In this document: piece after piece, positions 17,184-24,726 of the stretch
Layout of the letters: every line of letters starts with the position of its first letter
Numbering within the stretch: position 1 is the stretch's first letter
Assembly (NCBI RefSeq): GCF_006442315.1
Contig: NZ_VFVY01000027.1
Location: 23,334 to 87,333, forward strand
DNA from: Mesorhizobium sp. B2-3-4
Lineage (GTDB): Bacteria; Pseudomonadota; Alphaproteobacteria; Rhizobiales; Rhizobiaceae
Length of the DNA: 64,000 nt
Direction: 5' to 3'
Made by a program: the position numbers and the translations under genes
The notes under the pieces: model-generated
Told to the model about the DNA's origin: nothing
Databases searched by the model: none
The model's input: the letters and a program-made list of their open reading frames with translations, nothing else

Positions 17184-17816
17184 CTAGCGCTGGCCGCCGA
17201 AGGCCAGCCGTGCCGCCAGACCGGCGAAGACGGTTCCGAGCAGGATCTGCGGTGCGCGCTGGAACCGCCCGCGCCGCGACAGGGCGGCGCCGATCCGGCT
17301 GGCGGTCAGGATGACCAGGCCATTGACCACCAGCCCGATCAGGTTGAGCACGGTCGCCAAGATAAGGATCTGCGCGGCCACGGCGCCCGCCTCGGGGTGC
17401 ACGAATTGCGGGAACAGCGCCAGCACGAACAGCGCCATTTTCGGGTTGAGCAGGTTAGTCAGCAATCCCTGCCGGAAGATGCGCGCCCGGGAATAGCGCG
17501 GCAGGCCGGCGACCGGGGCGAAAGCCGTTCCATCGGAGCGGAACGCCTTCCAGGCGAGCCAAGCCAGATAGGCCGCGCCGGCGTAGCGCACGAAGTCGTA
17601 GGCGATGGGCGCCGCCAGGAACAGTTGCGACAGGCCGAAGGCGGCGGCCAGCGCATGGCAATAGGTACCGGCGGCGATGCCGGCATAGGTCGCCAGCCCC
17701 GAGGCGCGCCCCTGGCTGGCGCTGCGCGAGGCAATCAGCAGCATGTCCGGTCCCGGCGTGGCGGTCAGCGCCAGGCAGGCAATGGCGAAAAGTCCGATGG
17801 TGGAAAGGTCCGGCAT
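17184..17816 (-). CDS. LysE/RhtB family exporter
   Basis: 210 residues, six hydrophobic segments. The family N-terminus is clear: FAIACLALTATPGPDMLLIA followed by SRSASQGRASGLATYAGIAA, and later LLNPKMALFVLALFPQFVHP. LysE/RhtB proteins export amino acids such as lysine, threonine or homoserine across the inner membrane. The MPDLST start is preferred because AAGGAGC lies just upstream of it; an ATG 18 bases earlier lies before that site. It is a single gene, divergent from the minimal zincin gene. Substrate cannot be told from sequence. Confidence 0.88.
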   Translation of the reverse strand: MPDLSTIGLFAIACLALTATPGPDMLLIASRSASQGRASGLATYAGIAAGTYCHALAAAFGLSQLFLAAPIAYDFVRYAGAAYLAWLAWKAFRSDGTAFAPVAGLPRYSRARIFRQGLLTNLLNPKMALFVLALFPQFVHPEAGAVAAQILILATVLNLIGLVVNGLVILTASRIGAALSRRGRFQRAPQILLGTVFAGLAARLAFGGQR

Positions 17817-17954
17817 GGGTGCTCCTTGAGACATGGCCGGAACTGACCCCTACGCGATTCCCGGCGGGAGGGCAAAGGACCAGACCGTCAGAAATTCCGC
17901 TTCATTTGCCGATTGCGCGGGGAAAGCCTATATGCCGGGATCAAAGGACAAAGC

Positions 17955-18377
17955 ATGGCCCGCATCTACAAGACCCGCACCTGGCACGACCAGTTCTCGC
18001 CCTCGATGGAGGAATTGGAATTCCTAGCGCTGGAATCCTACGCCCATCTGCCGGAAGACTTCCGCAAGCTGACCGGCGAGATCGTCATCCAGATCGCCGA
18101 ATTCCCGACCGACGAGATCATGGACGATCTGTCGCTGGAGACGCCGTTCGACCTGCTCGGCCTGTTCGAGGGGCGCGGCATCGCCGAGCGCTGGAACCCG
18201 CAGACCGGCGAGGGCCCGAACCGCATCACGCTCTATCGCCGCGCCATGCTCGACTATTGGGCCGAGAACGAGGAAACGTTGGGCGACATCGTCACCCACG
18301 TGCTGATCCACGAGATCGGCCACCATTTCGGCCTGTCGGACGATGATATGGAGCGGATCGAGGAAGCGGCGGAGTAA
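17955..18377 (+). CDS. Minimal zincin-type metallopeptidase family protein
   Basis: 140 residues. HVLIHEIGHHFGLSDDDM carries the HExxH zinc site with the third ligand downstream (H-x5-D), the pattern of the zincin_1 family (PF06262). FEGRGIAERW and GPNRITLYRRAMLDYW are also family segments. These are small cytoplasmic proteins whose protease activity and substrates have not been established. The ATG is the first good one after CAAAGGACAAAGC. It sits just upstream of the HigBA pair but the latter has its own promoter. Confidence 0.85.
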   Translation: MARIYKTRTWHDQFSPSMEELEFLALESYAHLPEDFRKLTGEIVIQIAEFPTDEIMDDLSLETPFDLLGLFEGRGIAERWNPQTGEGPNRITLYRRAMLDYWAENEETLGDIVTHVLIHEIGHHFGLSDDDMERIEEAAE

Positions 18378-18409
18378 TCGCAGTCGTTTGCCATGCCATT
18401 CGTATCGCC

Positions 18410-18438
18410 TTGCTTAATTATACAAGTTTTGATATAAA
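18410..18438 (+). promoter_or_regulatory. HigBA promoter with overlapping imperfect palindrome
   Basis: TTGCTT and TATAAA are separated by exactly 17 bases. Between and over the -10 lies an imperfect inverted repeat, TTATACAA (18418-18425) and TTGATATAA (18429-18437), a likely operator for the HigA antitoxin. The -10 ends only seven bases before the higB ATG, so the transcript would begin at or next to the start codon. Confidence 0.65.
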
Positions 18439-18445
18439 TCTGGTC

Positions 18446-18769
18446 ATGCCGGTAACAAAGCGCCTGGAGTTTCTTGGGGATTCTCTCGCCCAACTCCGAG
18501 ACTTTCCGGAAGCTGCGCGTAAGGAAACCGGTGTCCAGTTGCACAAGGTCCAGCTTGGACTCGACCCGAGCGACTGGAAGCCAATGGCAACCGTCGGCCC
18601 TGGCGTGCGGGAAATCCGCGTCCGTGACGATGCCGGCGCGTTCCGGGTACTTTATGTCGCGAGCATAGGTGACGCCGTCTTTGTGCTGCACGCCTTTCAG
18701 AAGAAGACACAGCAGACGGCGAAACGAGATTTGGATCTTGCGTCATCTCGGTTCAAGCAAATCCAGTAG
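18446..18769 (+). CDS. higB: HigB-like toxin (phage Gp49-like, DUF891)
   Basis: 107 residues: LEFLGDSLAQLRDFPEAARK, then VQLGLDPSDWKPMATVGPG, VREIRVRDDAGAFRVLYVA and VFVLHAFQKKTQQT. These are the hallmarks of the RelE/HigB fold Gp49-like toxins, ribosome-dependent mRNA interferases. Toxin-before-antitoxin order is typical for higBA. The ATG was chosen because the conserved domain starts there; it has no Shine-Dalgarno sequence and lies right after the -10 box. The lower-GC upstream region differs from the neighbours, in line with a mobile module. Confidence 0.88.
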   Translation: MPVTKRLEFLGDSLAQLRDFPEAARKETGVQLHKVQLGLDPSDWKPMATVGPGVREIRVRDDAGAFRVLYVASIGDAVFVLHAFQKKTQQTAKRDLDLASSRFKQIQ

Positions 18770-18779
18770 AGGTGCGACG

Positions 18780-19061
18780 ATGGAACGTCAGAGCTTTGGA
18801 AATGTGTGGGATGCGCTGGAAAATACTCCGGCCGAGTCCGCCAATATGACCATGCGCTCCAACCTGTTGATCGCGATTGAACAGCGCGTGCGCAGATGGA
18901 ACATCACCCAGGCCGAAGCCGCCGCCCGGCTCGCCATCACCCAGCCGCGCCTTAACGACCTCCTGCGGGGGAGGATTACGAATTTCAGCCTGGACACGTT
19001 GATCAACCTGGCAGCGCTGGCCGGCCTTACCGTGCGTCTTGAAATCGCCGAGGCTGCCTAA
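18780..19061 (+). CDS. higA: HigA-like antitoxin, XRE family
   Basis: 93 residues. A helix-turn-helix of the XRE/HTH_37 type: NITQAEAAARLAITQPRLND followed by LLRGRITNFSLDTLINLAAL. The N-terminal 25 residues (ERQSFGNVWDALENTPAE) resemble the toxin-binding arm of this antitoxin class. It starts 10 bases after higB, with GAGGTGCGACG ahead of the ATG. It should neutralise HigB and repress the shared promoter. Confidence 0.9.
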   Translation: MERQSFGNVWDALENTPAESANMTMRSNLLIAIEQRVRRWNITQAEAAARLAITQPRLNDLLRGRITNFSLDTLINLAALAGLTVRLEIAEAA

Positions 19062-19268
19062 TCACCAATCGCCCAGCTTGGTATCCGGCCCGTATTCCTG
19101 GCCCTCGACATCCTTCACCACGGCCTGGCCGCAGCGCATGGTCTTGGCTTTCTTGTCATAGGCATAGGTCGGCGAGCCGAACAGGTGCCAGCCCTTGTTC
19201 AAGGCCGCGGTCACCTTGTGGCAGAAGGAGGCGTCGTCCGGGGCGGTGAGGAAGCGGTAGAGTTTCAT
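19062..19268 (-). CDS. DUF1737 domain protein
   Basis: 68 residues: MKLYRFLTAPDDASFCHKVT, ALNKGWHLFGSPTYAYD, and the C-terminal QAVVKDVEG. The WHLFG...Y pattern is that of DUF1737, a small domain of unknown function. The start at MKLYRF matches the family N-terminus; longer in-frame sequence upstream is not conserved in character. It is convergent with higA, with which it nearly abuts, and lies 37 bases downstream of the CitE-like gene on the same strand. Confidence 0.75.
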   Translation of the reverse strand: MKLYRFLTAPDDASFCHKVTAALNKGWHLFGSPTYAYDKKAKTMRCGQAVVKDVEGQEYGPDTKLGDW

Positions 19269-19305
19269 CGTCGAAATCCTGTCGTCTATCCATAGTCGGC
19301 GAATA

Positions 19306-20196
19306 TCATGCGCCGACGGCGGCGGCTTTCGCCAGAAGTTTTTCGGCCTGCGCCAGGTGCAGCCGCTCGACCATCCTGCCATCCAGCGCGATCACGCCCT
19401 TGCCGCTGTTTTGCGCCAGCGCGAAAGCGTCCCTGACCGCACGCGCCTCGGCCACCGCCTGCGCAGAAGGGGCGAAGGCACGGTTGGCGGCCTCGATCTG
19501 CGAGGGATGGATCAGCGTCTTGCCGTCAAAGCCCATGGCGGCGGCCTGCGTGCACTCGCGCGCGAACGCGTCCGCGTCACGAAAATCGTTGAACACCCCG
19601 TCGAGCATGTCGAGGCCGCCGGCGCGCGCCGCCAGCAGCATCTGCATCAGCCAGGGCACGAGATAGAAACGGTCCGGCGTCGCCAGCACGCCGGTATCCT
19701 TGATCAGGTCGTTCGTTCCGGCAATGAAACAATCCAGCCGCGAGGCGGGGTCGCGGCCGAGCTCGGCGATGGCGCCGATGTTGAGCATGGCCTTGGGCGT
19801 CTCGATCATCGCCCAAAGTTTGACGCTGTCGGGAGCGAAATTGTCGTCCAGCACGTCGCCGACCTCGAGCACGTCGCGCGGCGTGTCGACCTTGGGCAGC
19901 AGGATGCCGTCCGGCTCCGCCCTGGCCACGGCGGCAAGGTCGTCGGCGCCCCATTCGCTGGACAGCGCATTGACGCGCACCACCATCTCGCAGCGCCGGC
20001 CACCGGCGCTGGCGGCGGGGCGATCGGCGAAAATTCCGGCCAGTTTTTCCCGCGCGGTGATCTTGTCGGCGGGGGCGACGGCGTCCTCCAGATCGATGAT
20101 GACGGCGTCGCAGGCAAGCTGCCCGATCTTGGCCAGCGCCTTGTCGTTGGAGGCCGGGACATAGAGCACGGAGCGGCGTGGGCGGTAGGATTTCAT
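19306..20196 (-). CDS. CitE-like lyase, HpcH/HpaI aldolase family
   Basis: 296 residues. SVLYVPASNDKALAKIGQLA, then DAVIIDLEDAVAPADKITAR, VVRVNALSSEWGADDL, ILLPKVDTPRDV, WAMIETPKAMLN and GKTLIHPSQIEAAN follow the CitE pattern, with the Asp/Glu and Arg residues that bind Mg and the acyl-CoA thioester. Stand-alone members cleave malyl-, beta-methylmalyl- or citramalyl-CoA rather than serve citrate lyase. No citD, citF or citC is nearby. The start at MKSYRPRRSVLY matches family length. Exact substrate unknown. Confidence 0.88.
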   Translation of the reverse strand: MKSYRPRRSVLYVPASNDKALAKIGQLACDAVIIDLEDAVAPADKITAREKLAGIFADRPAASAGGRRCEMVVRVNALSSEWGADDLAAVARAEPDGILLPKVDTPRDVLEVGDVLDDNFAPDSVKLWAMIETPKAMLNIGAIAELGRDPASRLDCFIAGTNDLIKDTGVLATPDRFYLVPWLMQMLLAARAGGLDMLDGVFNDFRDADAFARECTQAAAMGFDGKTLIHPSQIEAANRAFAPSAQAVAEARAVRDAFALAQNSGKGVIALDGRMVERLHLAQAEKLLAKAAAVGA

Positions 20197-20285
20197 ATCC
20201 GATCTATGCCGCGTGTGGTGGGTGGAGGCAAGCGGAAGGCCCGATACCTTGTACGAGCCAATCGTCAAGGTCGGCGCCACCTTTT

Positions 20286-20345
20286 CCTCTCCCCGTCGAT
20301 CGGGGGAGAGGTGTCGGGCGAAGCTTGACGGAGTGGGGGTCGACC
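20286..20345 (+). repeat. Palindromic intergenic element, copy A
   Basis: CCTCTCCCC, eight bases, GGGGAGAGG forms a perfect 9-base stem, followed by GTGTCGGGCGAAGCTTGACG and GAGTGGGGGTCGACC. This type of hairpin plus tail is scattered between genes in rhizobial genomes, from memory. A related element in reverse orientation lies about 75 bases away. Confidence 0.7.
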
Positions 20346-20418
20346 TTGCGCGCAAGGCGACGCGGCGCTTGCGCCTGGTGCCGCTTCCCATGTCCGTTGG
20401 CGACGGTTGCCAGGTGGT

Positions 20419-20475
20419 TCCCCCACTCCATCTCGGCTTCGCCGAGCCACCTCTCCGGAGGGAGAGGAAAGGAGC
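20419..20475 (-). repeat. Palindromic intergenic element, copy B (inverted relative to A)
   Basis: CCCCCACTCC, an inner hairpin CTCGGC-TTC-GCCGAG, then CCTCTCC-GGAG-GGAGAGG. The order of parts is that of copy A read on the other strand, so the two together make a large imperfect inverted repeat of about 190 bases. Confidence 0.65.
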
Positions 20476-20779
20476 TCGGCAGGGCCAGTCTAACGTCCAA
20501 AAGGATGGCGAGCTGCGCACCAGCCTTGAAGCGCGGCCTCTGCACGAAAACTGCACACGCCTGCGGAAAACCTCCTCCGATCCGCCGCATCGCCACCCGG
20601 CCGGCCTGCGAGACAGGCGCCATGCACAAGCGAGCAAAATCCAGTCTGCCCCGCCGGCTGCGCAGCGAAGGCTGGTGGCTGGTCGACCCGCCGCGCGCAA
20701 ATCCCGCGGCGATCCTCATTCCCTTTGTCCGCAAGAGCCCGCCGCCACGGCGATCGAACACCAGATCGAAGGTTGGATC

Positions 20780-22315
20780 ATGACGTCATTCTTCTACGCC
20801 GCGCCGAGCTATTGCGGTCGTTTCGGGGTCGCTGTCCTGCTGGTCGCGATCGCCGATTTCCTGTTCTACGGCCAGCCCGCCGGCATCACCGTTCTCCTGT
20901 TCGCCATCCTGATTGTCGCGGCGGTGGTCGCGGTGCATCCCGCCGCCTTCAGCGATGGCCGACTGTGGCTCAAGCCCCTCGCCCTGCTTGTGGCGCTGCT
21001 GCCGTTGGCCGAGACGGTCAGCCCCTTGTCCGTCTCGATCGCGCTCGTCGCCCTTGTGGTGTTCGCGCTTTCGCTGAGCGGCAGGCTGCGGCACAACATG
21101 GCGCGGGTTGCCGGCCAGATCGCGCTGTTCTGGCTGGTGGCGCCGTTCCGGTTCATCGGCGATTTCGTGCAGTGGCGCAAAGCGACGCGACGGTTCGGCG
21201 GGCGCCGCATAAGGCTGGCCGCGATCGCGGTCTGGGTGATGCCGCTGACGCTGGGCGCCGTCTTCGTCGCCCTGTTCGGCGCCGCCAATCCGGTCATCGA
21301 ATACTGGCTGTCGCTGATCGACCTCATCAAGCTGCTCGACCTCATCCAGCTGGCGCGGATCATCTTCTGGCTGTTCGTGCTTGCCGGCGTCTGGGCCTTC
21401 CTGCGGCCACGCCTGCCGCGCTTTCAGCGCCGCTCCCGGCCAAACCATCCCGCCGCGGCCGCCCAGCCGGCGCCCAAGGCCGACAGGCACGTCGTCGAGG
21501 ACATCGTCTTCGGCAAGGCGGCCATCCTGCGCGCGCTGATTGTCTTCAACATCCTGTTCCTGCTGCAGAGCGGGCTCGACGCCACCTATCTTTGGGGCGG
21601 GGTCGCGCTTCCCGACGGCTTGAGCTACGCCGCCTACGCGCATCGCGGCGCCTACCCCCTGATCGTCACCGCGCTGCTCGCCGCCGGCTTCGTGCTCGCG
21701 GCGCTGAGGCCCGGCAGCGAGACGTCGGCCGATCCGCTCATCCGCCGGCTGGTCTATGCCCTGATAGCGCAGAACATCATGCTGGTGGTTTCGTCGATCC
21801 TGCGGCTCGATCTCTATGTCGACATCTATGCGCTGACCTACTGGCGCGTCGCCGCCTTCGTCTGGATGGGCCTGGTGGCGTCCGGCCTTGCCCTGATCAT
21901 CGCCCGCATCGCGCTCAAAAAATCCAATGAATGGCTGCTGTCCGCCAATCTTCTGACGTTATCCCTGACGCTCTATGCCTGCTGTTTCATCAATTTCGCA
22001 GCCATGATCGCCAGCTACAATGTCGACCATTCCCTGGAAATGACCGGACAAGGCATCCCGCTCGACGCCTGGTATCTGCACTCGCTCGGGCCGGATGCCT
22101 TTCCGGCGCTCGACCGTTTCCTCGACCGTCAGGGCAGGACGGCCGATGCCGGCGCCGTCGTCGAAATCGCACGGTTGCGCGGCGCCGATGAAGGCTGGTA
22201 TCGCAACCTCCAGAAAAACTGGCGGAGCTGGAGCTTTCGCGACTGGCGCCTGCTTCGCTATCTCGACAGCAGGCCGCCTCTCGTGCTGCCTGGTGCCGCA
22301 GGGCCGGGCCGCTGA
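20780..22315 (+). CDS. DUF4173/DUF4153-type multi-pass membrane protein
   Basis: 511 residues with around ten hydrophobic segments, e.g. VAVLLVAIADFLFYGQPAG near the start and FVALFGAANPVIEYWL in the middle. LFNxLF-type VFNILFLLQSGLDATYLWGG and YAHRGAYPLIVTALLAAGFV are hallmarks of DUF4173. The C-terminus is a soluble about 100-residue tail (ALDRFLDRQGR...RSWSFRDWR). The start follows GAAGGTTGG. It ends two bases before the response regulator gene, so all three genes are one operon; it may be a partner or sensed process of the two-component system. Function of the family is unknown. Confidence 0.82.
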   Translation: MTSFFYAAPSYCGRFGVAVLLVAIADFLFYGQPAGITVLLFAILIVAAVVAVHPAAFSDGRLWLKPLALLVALLPLAETVSPLSVSIALVALVVFALSLSGRLRHNMARVAGQIALFWLVAPFRFIGDFVQWRKATRRFGGRRIRLAAIAVWVMPLTLGAVFVALFGAANPVIEYWLSLIDLIKLLDLIQLARIIFWLFVLAGVWAFLRPRLPRFQRRSRPNHPAAAAQPAPKADRHVVEDIVFGKAAILRALIVFNILFLLQSGLDATYLWGGVALPDGLSYAAYAHRGAYPLIVTALLAAGFVLAALRPGSETSADPLIRRLVYALIAQNIMLVVSSILRLDLYVDIYALTYWRVAAFVWMGLVASGLALIIARIALKKSNEWLLSANLLTLSLTLYACCFINFAAMIASYNVDHSLEMTGQGIPLDAWYLHSLGPDAFPALDRFLDRQGRTADAGAVVEIARLRGADEGWYRNLQKNWRSWSFRDWRLLRYLDSRPPLVLPGAAGPGR

Positions 22316-22317
22316 TC

Positions 22318-23010
22318 ATGCCGCATCACATCCTCGTCGCCGACGATGACCCGCATATTCGCGAGGTGATCTGCTTCGCGCTGGAAAAGGCCGGCATGAA
22401 AACATCCGCCGTGTCCGATGGCGCCGCCGCCCTGCAAGCGATCGAACGGCGCGCGCCCGACCTTGTCGTGCTCGACATCGGCATGCCGGAGATGGACGGG
22501 CTGGAGGTCTGCCGGCGTCTGCGCCACACATCCGACGTGCCGGTGCTGTTCCTGTCGGCGCGCGATGAAGAGATCGACCGCATCCTCGGGCTCGAAATGG
22601 GCGGCGACGATTATGTCACAAAGCCGTTTTCCCCGCGCGAACTGGTGGCCCGCGTCAACGTCATCCTGCGGCGTGCGCGCCCGGCGGCGCCCGAGCCGAC
22701 CGACGACCGGCAGTTCGCGCATGGCAAGCTGATGCTGGCGCCGGTCAGCCATACGGCGAGCTTCGACGGCAGGCCGCTTGCCCTGACAGGGATCGAGTTC
22801 GCCATCCTGAAAGGGTTCCTGGCGCGGCCCACCCATGTGCTCGATCGCGATGCGGTGATGGCCAATGCCTATGCCGGCAAGATCCATGTCGCCGACCGCA
22901 CCGTCGACAGCCACATCCGCAACATCAGGGCCAAGCTGGCGACAGCGGGCTGCGTGGATGCCATCGAGACGGTGCATGGCGTCGGTTTCCGGCTCGGCCG
23001 ATGCGGCTGA
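22318..23010 (+). CDS. OmpR-family response regulator
   Basis: 230 residues. Receiver domain: VADDDPHIREV with Asp10-Asp11, phosphoacceptor Asp53 in VVLDIGMPEMDG, and Lys102 in YVTKPFSPREL. The C-terminal winged helix (LTGIEFAILKGFL and VDSHIRNIRAKL, ending GVGFRLGRCG) binds DNA. Its ATG is two bases after the DUF4173 stop, and the last 10 bases overlap the kinase gene. Target genes are unknown; co-location suggests control of its own operon. Confidence 0.93.
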   Translation: MPHHILVADDDPHIREVICFALEKAGMKTSAVSDGAAALQAIERRAPDLVVLDIGMPEMDGLEVCRRLRHTSDVPVLFLSARDEEIDRILGLEMGGDDYVTKPFSPRELVARVNVILRRARPAAPEPTDDRQFAHGKLMLAPVSHTASFDGRPLALTGIEFAILKGFLARPTHVLDRDAVMANAYAGKIHVADRTVDSHIRNIRAKLATAGCVDAIETVHGVGFRLGRCG

Positions 23011-24698
23011 CGGCGTCGCGCAAGTCATTTGGCAGCAAGCCGGGCGGCAGCAAATGGGTCGGCCGCAAATGGCGGCCGCGCCTGGCGACGGTCGTCGTCG
23101 CCATCCTGATCCTGGTGATGGCGCTGCCGCTGGTCGGCCTGTTCTTCTTCCGCCTCTACGAGAACCAGTTGATCCGCCAGACCGAGGCGGAACTGATCGC
23201 GCAGGGCGCGGCGATCGCCGCCATCTATGCGCAGGAGGTGCGCGACGCCGGCATTGCCGGGGAAAAGCTCGGCGCGCCGATGCCCGGCGCCAATGGCGGC
23301 GCGAGCCGAAGCGGCGACCAAGGCCGAAATATCGACCGGGATCGAAGTGTGGACCGGGATCGAAGTATCGATCCGGATCGAGGTATCGACCCGGGCTATC
23401 GGCCGATCGAGCCGGAGCTCGACCTTGCCTCGGATTACGTGCTTGCGACCCGGCCGGCGGGGACGCCCGCCACGGCCGATCCGGCCTTCGCCGCGATCGG
23501 CGCGCGTCTCTCCGGCATTCTCGACGCGACGCAGAAGACCACGCTCGCCGGCTTCCGGTTGCTCGATCCCAGGGGCGTCGTCATCGCCGGGCGCGACGAG
23601 ATCGGGCAGTCGCTTGCCGGGGTCGAGGAGGTGCGCACAGCCCTTGCCGGGCGCTATGCCAGCGCGCTCAGGCTGCGCATCCCCAACCAGCCGGCGCCGC
23701 CGCTCTATTCGGTCAGCCGCGGCACCAAGGTACGCGTCTTCGTCGCCTTGCCGGTGGCGGTCGGCGGCCAGGTTGCCGGCGTGGTCTATGTGTCGCGGAC
23801 GCCCAACAACATCGTCAAACACCTCTATGGCGAACGCGGCAAGGTGACCCTCGCCGCGATCGCCATCCTCGGCGGCACGCTGCTCATCGGCCTGGTCTTC
23901 CTGCGCACTGTCAGCCGGCCGATCTATGCGCTGATCGACCGCACCCAGCGTATCGCCGCCGGCGAGCGCGACGCGATCCGGCCGCTCGACCACCACGGCA
24001 CGCGCGAAATGGCCGAATTGTCCGCCGCCTTTCTCGACATGGCCGAAAAACTGCAGGCGCGCTCGGATTCGATCCAGACCTTCGCCACCCATGTCTCGCA
24101 TGAGCTCAAATCGCCGCTGACGGCGATCCAGGGGGCGGCCGAACTGCTGCGCGATTCAGGCAGCGCGATGGACGATGACGAGCGGCGGCGCTTCTCCAAC
24201 AATATCGTCACCGATGCCGGCCGGCTCAACCTTCTGGTCCGGCGGCTGCTCGACCTGGCGCGGGCGGAAAACCTTGCACCGAGAGGCGAAAGCACCTCGG
24301 TCGGCGCGGCGCTGGCACTGCTGCCCGCCGAAACCAGGCTGGCGGTTGAAGTCGAGGCCGGCGGCGATCTCGCGCTGCGCATCTCGGCCGAGAACGCGGC
24401 CATCGTGCTGGCCAATCTCATCGACAATTCCGCCAGGCACGGCGCGACGCTGGTTTCGATCACGGTCGCGAGCGCCGGCGGCATGGCGAGCGTTCTGGTC
24501 GGCGATGACGGCGCCGGCATTTCGCCGAGCAACCGGGCGCGCATCTTCGAGCCGTTTTTCACCACGCGGCGCGAAACCGGCGGCACCGGCATGGGCCTCG
24601 GCATCGTGCTGGCCCTCTTGAAAGCGCATGATGGTATGATCCGGCTGGTTGACAGCGCGCGCGGCACGCGCTTCGAGATTGTCCTGCCGGTCGCATAA
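23001..24698 (+). CDS. Sensor histidine kinase with hexapeptide-repeat sensor region
   Basis: 565 residues. TM1 (27-50), a periplasmic part to about 280, TM2 (281-300), HAMP (301-352), HisKA with phosphoacceptor His367 in THVSHELKSPLTAIQG, and HATPase with NLIDNSARHG, DDGAGISP and GTGMGLGIV. The layout resembles CreC-type kinases. Residues 111-131 are tandem copies of DRDRSI-like hexapeptides, encoded by an 18-bp repeat, placed just after TM1 in the sensor part. It partners with the preceding regulator. The signal is not known. Confidence 0.93.
   Translation: MRLTASRKSFGSKPGGSKWVGRKWRPRLATVVVAILILVMALPLVGLFFFRLYENQLIRQTEAELIAQGAAIAAIYAQEVRDAGIAGEKLGAPMPGANGGASRSGDQGRNIDRDRSVDRDRSIDPDRGIDPGYRPIEPELDLASDYVLATRPAGTPATADPAFAAIGARLSGILDATQKTTLAGFRLLDPRGVVIAGRDEIGQSLAGVEEVRTALAGRYASALRLRIPNQPAPPLYSVSRGTKVRVFVALPVAVGGQVAGVVYVSRTPNNIVKHLYGERGKVTLAAIAILGGTLLIGLVFLRTVSRPIYALIDRTQRIAAGERDAIRPLDHHGTREMAELSAAFLDMAEKLQARSDSIQTFATHVSHELKSPLTAIQGAAELLRDSGSAMDDDERRRFSNNIVTDAGRLNLLVRRLLDLARAENLAPRGESTSVGAALALLPAETRLAVEVEAGGDLALRISAENAAIVLANLIDNSARHGATLVSITVASAGGMASVLVGDDGAGISPSNRARIFEPFFTTRRETGGTGMGLGIVLALLKAHDGMIRLVDSARGTRFEIVLPVA
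23331..23396 (+). repeat. 18-bp minisatellite inside the histidine kinase gene
   Basis: Units at 23331-23348 (ATCGACCGGGATCGAAGT), 23349-23366 and 23367-23384, with a partial fourth copy. The first two differ only in their opening bases. The unit length is a multiple of three, so changes in copy number would keep the frame and lengthen or shorten the acidic/basic repeat in the periplasmic region. Confidence 0.85.
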
Positions 24699-24726
24699 GG
24701 ACGCCGGCAGCGGATCGGAGAAAAAA

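Larger units (their letters stand above)
20197..20779. other. Long intergenic region with paired palindromic elements
   Basis: Between the divergent CitE-like and DUF4173 genes. It contains two short repeat elements in opposite orientation (listed separately) and otherwise Arg-rich open frames on both strands that look like chance reading in GC-rich DNA. Promoters for both flanking genes must lie here but no consensus was clear. Confidence 0.4.
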
